Assembly: GCA_043804635.1 (NCBI GenBank)
Contig: JAZDIU010000048.1
Span: 1 to 18,701 of the forward strand
From: JAZDIU01 sp043804635
GTDB lineage: Bacteria; Chloroflexota; Dehalococcoidia; Dehalococcoidales; UBA2162
Length of the DNA: 18,701 nt
Reading direction: 5' to 3'
The notes below the pieces were generated by a model. It worked only from the letters and a program-made list of their open reading frames with translations, was not told the DNA's origin and did not search any database. The translations under genes and the position numbers were made by a program. Numbering within the stretch: the stretch's first letter is position 1; each line of letters starts with the position of its first letter. Shown one piece after another: positions 14,488 through 18,701 of this stretch.

Positions 14488-14955
14488 TTACTTACCCGGC
14501 TCACGACTCAACATTTTCCAAACCCGCTCTACAGAGTTATCACTAGCCGATTGGGCTTGCTCGATAGCCTCATTGCGAGCTTTTAGAGCTTCCTTCACTT
14601 TTTCCTCATAGGCTCTTACCGACTGCCGCATCGCTTCTCGGTATACCTTTTCAGCCTGCTGTCCGACATCAAGCCGAGCAGCGGTAGCTTGCTCTAAAAG
14701 TTGTTCATAGGTGCGGTTGGCCTTTGTCTCGATTTCTTTGTATGATTTCTCAAGACCTATCTCATATTCCCGGTACTTTCTTAAAGACTCTCTCTGAGCT
14801 TCAAAATAGGCAGCTAGAGCCTTATCTGCTTGAGCCAAAACATCTGGCAGAGAAGTGAAAGAAGCCGGCTCCGTAATAGCCTCTTCAGCCTTTACGGTAG
14901 GCTCACCGACAGGTTCTTCTGCAATATGAGAAGTTAATACATTTAAATCTGGCAT
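14488..14955 (-). CDS. Helical coiled-coil protein, function unknown
   Basis: I take the ATG at 14955 (155 aa) because GGAGG lies nine bases before it; an in-frame ATG at 14985 has only a weak site. Residues 1-37 are Glu/Pro/Thr-rich and probably disordered. From about 38 to 148 the sequence is almost purely helix-forming and highly charged (QADKALAAYFEAQ, RESLRKYREYEIGLEKSY, AYEEKVKEALKARNEAIEQ), fitting a long coiled coil. It has no cysteine, signal peptide or membrane span. No family is recognised. The weak likeness of its C-terminal helix (A-x-x-A-R-N-E-A-I-E) to the 94-aa coiled-coil protein at 16024-16308 may be composition only. It is the last minus-strand gene before the tRNA fragment. 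Confidence 0.6.
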   Translation of the reverse strand: MPDLNVLTSHIAEEPVGEPTVKAEEAITEPASFTSLPDVLAQADKALAAYFEAQRESLRKYREYEIGLEKSYKEIETKANRTYEQLLEQATAARLDVGQQAEKVYREAMRQSVRAYEEKVKEALKARNEAIEQAQSASDNSVERVWKMLSREPGK

Positions 14956-15105
14956 ATTCTTTTTCCTCCGAGAATGTTTAGACATGACCTAAATATGGCA
15001 CTAAAGCGATGATTTATAAAGCCCTGAATCAAGAAGTTTCATTTGGTTTTGGTTGTATTTAATGAAATCTTAGCTTCCGATAATATCAAGAACTACTAAA
15101 TGCAA

Positions 15106-15134
15106 ACAATACTTAAATAATACGCAACTATCAA
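15106..15134 (-). promoter_or_regulatory. Possible promoter for the 155-aa coiled-coil gene
   Basis: On the minus strand TTGATA (15134-15129), 17 bases, then TATTGT (15111-15106). The match is five of six and four of six. It would give a leader of about 145 bases. Confidence 0.3.
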
Positions 15135-15166
15135 GTCAAAAATTAATAAGAAAAATATGGCAAAAA

Positions 15167-15295
15167 CTAATGAACAGGGTATAAGCCACTAATCAATTTT
15201 TCCTGTTCTTTTAAATCAGAAACATTCCGGCGAATTCGAGCCTTCTCTTTGCGAATAAATATTTTCCTTGATTTTGATATGTTTTTCGTATACAT
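15167..15295 (-). CDS. 42-aa basic protein, function unknown
   Basis: This short frame encodes MYTKNISKSRKIFIRKEK, then ARIRRNVSDLKEQEK, ending LISGLYPVH. The first half is strongly basic (Lys/Arg about 40 percent) and the second looks like a short amphipathic helix. The SD AAAGGAG lies eight bases before the ATG. A TATAAA box is about 25 bases upstream on the same strand (15325-15320), though without a good -35. The ribosome site, ordered codon use and the position among other small minus-strand genes favour a real gene. A nucleic-acid- or ribosome-binding role would fit the charge, but this is only a guess. Confidence 0.5.
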   Translation of the reverse strand: MYTKNISKSRKIFIRKEKARIRRNVSDLKEQEKLISGLYPVH

Positions 15296-15545
15296 TTGTT
15301 AGACTCCTTTCTGCACTTTTTTATACTGCTACTTTGTAGACCCATTTGACATGAAAATGTCCTCTGTCAGTAGCTTCTTGCACTAGCTTCATTTTTCACT
15401 ACCACGGACAGAATAGGAAGAATGCCTCTTTGTGTCCCAGTAGTAACCCTGGAGAGTAGACAATATATGACAAATATTCATATTGCCTACCCTTCTAAGG
15501 ATACTTCGTTCTATGTGCGACACCAGGTATAGATACGCAGAAGGT

Positions 15546-15731
15546 TTAATACCGTGTCGCGTAGCTGTTACCGCTGTCGGAACGCCGTGCTTTGTTAGCT
15601 CGACGGCATGGGGGACAACGCTTAGGCTCATTGGTAAAGCCTTTAGTTTGGAAGAAATCTTGTTCCCCGGCAGTGAAAGTGAAGGTGGCTTTACAATCGG
15701 AACATTGGATAGACTTATCCTGAAAACTCAT
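15546..15731 (-). CDS. Zinc-ribbon protein, zf-trcl type
   Basis: This 61-residue protein carries two CxxC knuckles, Cys10/Cys13 (IQCSDCKATFTF) and Cys39/Cys42 (RCPPCRR). Between them are the FTAGEQDFFQTKGF and NEPKRCP segments that mark the probable zinc-ribbon domain (zf-trcl). The short C-terminal tail RANKARRSDSGNSYATRY is basic. Longer relatives in Chloroflexota often have a second cysteine module after such a tail; none is found here. A perfect SD, AGGAGG, lies seven bases before the ATG. The likely role is nucleic-acid or protein binding in the cytoplasm. The upstream leader contains two hairpins with complementary loops (15776-15847), suggesting control at the RNA level. Confidence 0.8.
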   Translation of the reverse strand: MSFQDKSIQCSDCKATFTFTAGEQDFFQTKGFTNEPKRCPPCRRANKARRSDSGNSYATRY

Positions 15732-15775
15732 TGGATGACCTCCTCTCTTTACGAATTCATTTTGTCTACTAACAA

Positions 15776-15847
15776 CTGCTAGGTGGAATCTAGCAGCTAA
15801 AACCCATTAAAAGGACCTACAATGTACTTCTTGTTCGATTCCACAAG
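15776..15847 (-). promoter_or_regulatory. Two hairpins with complementary loops in the zinc-ribbon leader
   Basis: In the minus-strand transcript, hairpin 1 is CTTGT/ACAAG around an eight-base loop (15847-15830). Hairpin 2 is CTGCTAG/CTAGCAG, a perfect seven-base stem around a seven-base loop (15796-15776). Loop 1 contains GGAAT and loop 2 contains ATTCC, so they could kiss. Alternatively an eight-base pairing (GTGGAATC with GATTCCAC) could replace parts of both. The SD of the zinc-ribbon gene is about 35 bases downstream. Confidence 0.4.
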
Positions 15848-15930
15848 TAGGCATATCTTTTCTCTTGACACATGAAAAGCCATCTAAGGCGAAAACGAAT
15901 CTGAGCTATGTGATTAATTATTTTGTTCAC
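15817..15930 (-). CDS. Possible 37-aa leader peptide upstream of the zinc-ribbon gene
   Basis: A GTG at 15930-15928 with SD AAAGGA seven bases upstream opens a 37-codon frame that stops with TAG at 15817. The product (MNKIINHIAQIRFRLRWLF...) is basic and rich in Arg, Trp and Tyr, with no known family. Its stop falls between the two hairpins of the zinc-ribbon leader, an arrangement that would suit translation-coupled control. Support is limited to the ribosome site and position; it may be chance. Confidence 0.25.
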   Translation of the reverse strand: MNKIINHIAQIRFRLRWLFMCQEKRYAYLWNRTRSTL

Positions 15931-16023
15931 CGGTCTTTCCTTTCACACTTACACGTGTATCCTTTATTCAAGTAATAACTAATAACGAATACCCCTACAA
16001 GAAGTTAGTCTTGTTATTGTTTC

Positions 16024-16308
16024 TTAGCCTTTAGCTTTTCTCGCCTCCTGAGCCTCGGCTATGGCCTGCTCCTTAGCGAACAAAGCTTGTCTTCTCGCCT
16101 GATCTTTAGATAATTGTTCAATTTCCTCGCGAGCACGCTTCTCAGCTCGTTTGGTTTCGTTTGCCTTCGAAGTCTTTTCAATTGCCTCTTCTCTAGCCAA
16201 ATAGGCTTTCTTTCTAACCTGCTCCTTGGCTATTAGTTCAGCTTCAAATTCAATGCGCTTTTCCCTTCGCTCGGTCTCTTTTAGTGATTGTTTTTCTTGC
16301 TCTTCCAT
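16024..16308 (-). CDS. Coiled-coil protein built from a 40-residue tandem repeat
   Basis: I start at the ATG at 16308 (94 aa) because AAAGG lies seven bases before it; a GTG five codons earlier overlaps that site. The protein is nearly all Glu, Lys, Arg, Ala and Gln and should be one long charged helix. Residues 16-53 and 56-93 align at a constant 40-residue offset. Examples are EKRIEF with EKRARE, AKEQVRKKA with SKDQARRQA, and AREEAIEK with AKEQAIAE, so the gene arose by an internal duplication of about 120 bases. There is no signal peptide or membrane span and no recognisable family. It sits between the zinc-ribbon gene and the 54-aa membrane protein, on the same strand. The likely role is structural or protein-binding, by inference only. 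Confidence 0.6.
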   Translation of the reverse strand: MEEQEKQSLKETERREKRIEFEAELIAKEQVRKKAYLAREEAIEKTSKANETKRAEKRAREEIEQLSKDQARRQALFAKEQAIAEAQEARKAKG

Positions 16309-16454
16309 CTTTCTGCCTTTCACATGGATGATATTGAAACCGCTTTATCGTTTTTTCGGGGAAGTCGCATATGGCAGCTTTATTCCATTTATACTGGATG
16401 GCTTTCCCTAGTGCTGAAACATTCTGTCCGGTTTCGTATTAATTATTCTCAACG

Positions 16455-16619
16455 TCACTGCATTAAGAGAAAAACTAGGCTGACAACAACTAAGACGATG
16501 CCAACGCCGAGGATTGTGTACAAAATATGAAGATACCGTTCCTTTTTATGATTAACCTTTGACGTCGTTAACTCGTGTTCAGCAGTAAATCCCGCATGCG
16601 AATGTACATAGGTCTTCAT
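16455..16619 (-). CDS. 54-aa single-span membrane protein downstream of groEL
   Basis: This short frame encodes a polar, His-rich N-terminus (MKTYVHSHAGFTAEHEL), a basic patch (NHKKERYLH), and one hydrophobic span (ILYTILGVGIVLVVVSLVF) ending LLMQ. It has a strong SD, AGGAGGG, ten bases before the ATG. Positive charges before the span predict the N-terminus inside and the C-terminus at or beyond the outer face. The start lies 89 bases behind the groEL stop on the same strand with no terminator seen between them, so read-through from the chaperone operon is plausible. No family is recognised. Small single-span proteins of this kind often modulate membrane complexes, but nothing here shows a partner. 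Confidence 0.6.
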   Translation of the reverse strand: MKTYVHSHAGFTAEHELTTSKVNHKKERYLHILYTILGVGIVLVVVSLVFLLMQ

Positions 16620-16708
16620 ATTTATCTACCCTCCTATAATTTGCTAGTTTCCAGCCGCCACCAGATTTTTCACTTTCCATTGTATGCGCCTGATTTTTAC
16701 GTGAATCC

Positions 16709-18337
16709 TTACATCATCCCTTCCATACCACCCATGCCACCGCCAGGCATCGCTGGCATTTTTTCCTTCTCAGGTATATCGCTAACCAGTGCTTCAGTAA
16801 TCAGGACCATAGCGGCTACACTAGCTGCATTTTGTAGAGCTGACCTCACGACTTTGGTTGGGTCAATAATACCCTTCTTTACCATATCGCCAAATTCGTC
16901 AGCTTCAGCATCATAGCCGACTCCAGGTGGGCCCTTCTTGACCATATCGGCTACCACTGAGCCATCCCTGCCAGCATTTATGGCAATCCACCGAATTGGC
17001 TCCTCTACCGCTTTCCTAACAATGTCAACGCCAGTAGCTTCGTCTCCACTAATCTTTAGCTTGTCCAGAGCCGGGAGGGAACCGAGTAAGCCAAGTCCGC
17101 CACCCGGCAGAATACCCTCTTCCACCGCTGCCCGGGTAGCTGATAATGCATCCTCAACCCGATGCTTTCTCTCTTTAAGTTCAACCTCGGTAGCTGCTCC
17201 TACCTTGATTATGGCTACTCCACCAGCCAGCTTTGCTTGCCTTTCCTGGAGTTTCTCGCGGTCATAATCAGATGTTGTTTCCTCTATCTGGGCCTTAATT
17301 TGCTTGATTCTAGCCTTAATCGCCTCTTCGGAGCCTTTACCCTCGACGATAGTGGTATTATCTTTATCTATAGTCGCTCGGCGAGCTCGACCCAGGTCCT
17401 CTACTATGACTGAGTCTAACTTGCGGCCTATCTCCTCGGAAATCACCTTTCCACCGGTAAGGACTGCCATATCGTTCAACATTTCTTTACGCCGGTCACC
17501 AAAACCGGGCGCCTTAACCGCTACCACATTAATGGTACCCCGCAGCTTGTTGACCACCAAGGTCGCCAAGGCTTCGCCATCTACATCTTCAGCAACAATA
17601 AGTAGGTTCTTCGACACCTGTAGGATCTTTTCCAGAGGTGGTAAAATGTCCGCTACCGCTGAGATTTTCTTATCAGTGATGAGAATATAAGGGTCCTCTA
17701 TAGCCGCCTGCATTTTCTCGGTATTGGTGATAAAGTAGGGGCTTATGTAGCCACGATCAAACTGCATACCTTCAACATACTCAATTTCGTACTCTATACC
17801 CTTAGATTCCTCGACAGTGATAACCCCGTCCTTTCCAACCTTCTCCATCACTTCAGCGATCAGGTTGCCTATCTTCTTATCTTTGGCAGTGATAGTCGCT
17901 ACCTGAGCAATCTGTTCCTTACCTTTTACATCGTTAGATTTCTTTTTGAGCTCTTCAACGATAGTCTGGGTCGCTTTCTCGATGCCCCTCTTTAATGCCA
18001 TAGGCTCGGCTCCGGCAGCGATATTCTTGAAGCCACCGATCACAATCGCGTGAGCCAGGATGGTCGATGTAGTGGTACCATCGCCACAGGCATCATTGGT
18101 CTTAGTCGCGGCTTCCTTTACTAACTGCGCTCCCATGTTCTCAAAGGGGTCTGCCAGCTCGATATCCTTGGCGATGGTAACGCCATCGTCAATAACTGAG
18201 GGAGCTCCCCACTTCTTATCAAGTGCCACGCAATGACCTTTGGGACCCAGTGTGACCCTTACAGCATGAGCCAGGGTATCAACGCCCTTCTTGAGGGAAT
18301 GTCTCGCCTCTTCACCAAAAATTATCTGTTTTGCCAT
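16709..18337 (-). CDS. groL: Chaperonin GroEL (60 kDa)
   Basis: This is a full-length GroEL of 542 residues. It forms the double-ring ATP-driven folding chamber with GroES. The ATP site is shown by LGPKG (30-34), IDDGVT (49-54) and GDGTTT (85-90, including the catalytic Asp86). The apical domain has the usual hydrophobic substrate face and the VKAPGFGDRRKEML segment. RVEDALSATRAAVEEGILPGGG marks the return to the equatorial domain. The tail ends in the normal Gly/Met repeats (PGGGMGGMEGMM). GHCVALDKK in place of the common GRNVVLDK is an unremarkable lineage variant. SD GAGGAGG overlaps the end of groES, and the ATG follows 11 bases after its stop, so translation is coupled. No clear terminator is seen after the gene. 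Confidence 0.98.
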   Translation of the reverse strand: MAKQIIFGEEARHSLKKGVDTLAHAVRVTLGPKGHCVALDKKWGAPSVIDDGVTIAKDIELADPFENMGAQLVKEAATKTNDACGDGTTTSTILAHAIVIGGFKNIAAGAEPMALKRGIEKATQTIVEELKKKSNDVKGKEQIAQVATITAKDKKIGNLIAEVMEKVGKDGVITVEESKGIEYEIEYVEGMQFDRGYISPYFITNTEKMQAAIEDPYILITDKKISAVADILPPLEKILQVSKNLLIVAEDVDGEALATLVVNKLRGTINVVAVKAPGFGDRRKEMLNDMAVLTGGKVISEEIGRKLDSVIVEDLGRARRATIDKDNTTIVEGKGSEEAIKARIKQIKAQIEETTSDYDREKLQERQAKLAGGVAIIKVGAATEVELKERKHRVEDALSATRAAVEEGILPGGGLGLLGSLPALDKLKISGDEATGVDIVRKAVEEPIRWIAINAGRDGSVVADMVKKGPPGVGYDAEADEFGDMVKKGIIDPTKVVRSALQNAASVAAMVLITEALVSDIPEKEKMPAMPGGGMGGMEGMM

Positions 18338-18348
18338 ATTTTCCTCCT

Positions 18349-18684
18349 CTAAACCTTCTTGGCCAGGATGTCGCTTTCCCGCATGATTACCAGCTCCTGG
18401 TCATCAATCTTGACTTCGGTACCGCCGTACTTGGTGTAGATGACTCTATCGCCCACGTTGAGGTCCATTGCAATGCGCTTACCATCATCGGTAAGACGTC
18501 CGGGGCCTACGGAGATGATGTCGCCTTCCTGGGGCCTCTCCTTGGCGGTGTCCGGGATATAGATACCGGACTTGGTCTTCTCTTCCTGTGCCGCGGGTTT
18601 CACCACTACGCGATCAGCCAGTGGTTGCAGTTTTCCTGCCATGTTATCTTTCTCCTTCTTCGGTTTACGTTTTTCTGTTGTCAT
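18349..18684 (-). CDS. groS: Co-chaperonin GroES, with two plausible starts
   Basis: The GroES core runs from MAGKLQPLADRVVVK to ESDILAKKV, with the mobile loop EEKTKSGIYIPDTAKE that docks on GroEL and the later GTEVKIDDQELVIM strands. The heptamer caps the GroEL chamber. Two starts are well supported. The ATG at 18684 follows AAGGAGG by seven bases and adds a basic 14-residue leader (MTTEKRKPKKEKDN). The ATG at 18642 is the usual family start and has its own AAGGAG nine bases upstream, inside the leader's codons. The product is 111 or 97 residues accordingly; the shorter length is normal for GroES. The promoter and any CIRCE/HrcA operator lie beyond the window edge, which is only 17 bases upstream. 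Confidence 0.95.
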   Translation of the reverse strand: MTTEKRKPKKEKDNMAGKLQPLADRVVVKPAAQEEKTKSGIYIPDTAKERPQEGDIISVGPGRLTDDGKRIAMDLNVGDRVIYTKYGGTEVKIDDQELVIMRESDILAKKV

Positions 18685-18701
18685 ATCTGTACCTCCTTCG
18701 A

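Noticed and set aside
15389..15631. 80-aa minus-strand frame overlapping the zinc-ribbon gene
   Set aside because: It overlaps the zinc-ribbon coding region in another frame and has no recognisable domain. An internal ATG at 15481 has an SD-like AGGGTAGG but would give only 30 residues.
1..18701. CRISPR arrays, transposase genes or insertion-sequence ends
   Set aside because: No regularly spaced repeats, transposase, integrase or terminal inverted repeats were seen anywhere in the window.

Overview
The window looks like a piece of an anaerobic bacterial chromosome. My best guess is an uncultured Chloroflexota lineage close to Dehalococcoidia. This is inference from the gene families: an FeS/flavin old-yellow-enzyme reductase, a fumarate-reductase-like flavoprotein, a thiolase, and a short zinc-ribbon protein of the zf-trcl type. 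No rRNA or other phylogenetic anchor is present. TAG, TAA and TGA are all used as ordinary terminators, and several starts are TTG or GTG choices settled by strong Shine-Dalgarno (SD) sequences.

Left part (1-6656): redox and acyl-CoA metabolism. The end of an MFS transporter is followed by a near-consensus promoter. It drives a 2,4-dienoyl-CoA-reductase-type enzyme whose reading frame is cut by one in-frame amber codon (891-893). Convergent to it, on the minus strand, lie a lipoprotein, an FAD-dependent fumarate-reductase-like enzyme and a 77-aa protein. A divergent promoter region (5211-5390) separates these from a plus-strand thiolase.

Middle (6764-12715): a lone GspE/PilB-type ATPase on the minus strand. 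It is followed by a compact four-gene plus-strand operon: Gfo/Idh/MocA dehydrogenase, M24 creatinase-like protein, D-2-hydroxyacid dehydrogenase and HpcH/HpaI class II aldolase. The order suggests catabolism of a polyhydroxylated or keto acid ending in aldol cleavage to pyruvate. I recognise no described pathway with exactly this set.

Right part (12769-18701): a rhomboid protease and a DUF454 membrane protein, then a 3'-half tRNA-Arg(UCU) fragment (14148-14197) that looks like a recombination (att) scar. Next comes an AT-rich minus-strand island of very small genes: coiled-coil proteins, a 42-aa basic protein, a zinc ribbon with a structured leader, a tandem-repeat coiled coil and a 54-aa single-span membrane protein. 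Last is a standard groES-groEL operon reading into that island.

The most unusual content is the small-protein island with its tRNA scar, the paired-hairpin leader of the zinc-ribbon gene, the amber-interrupted reductase and the four-gene catabolic operon.
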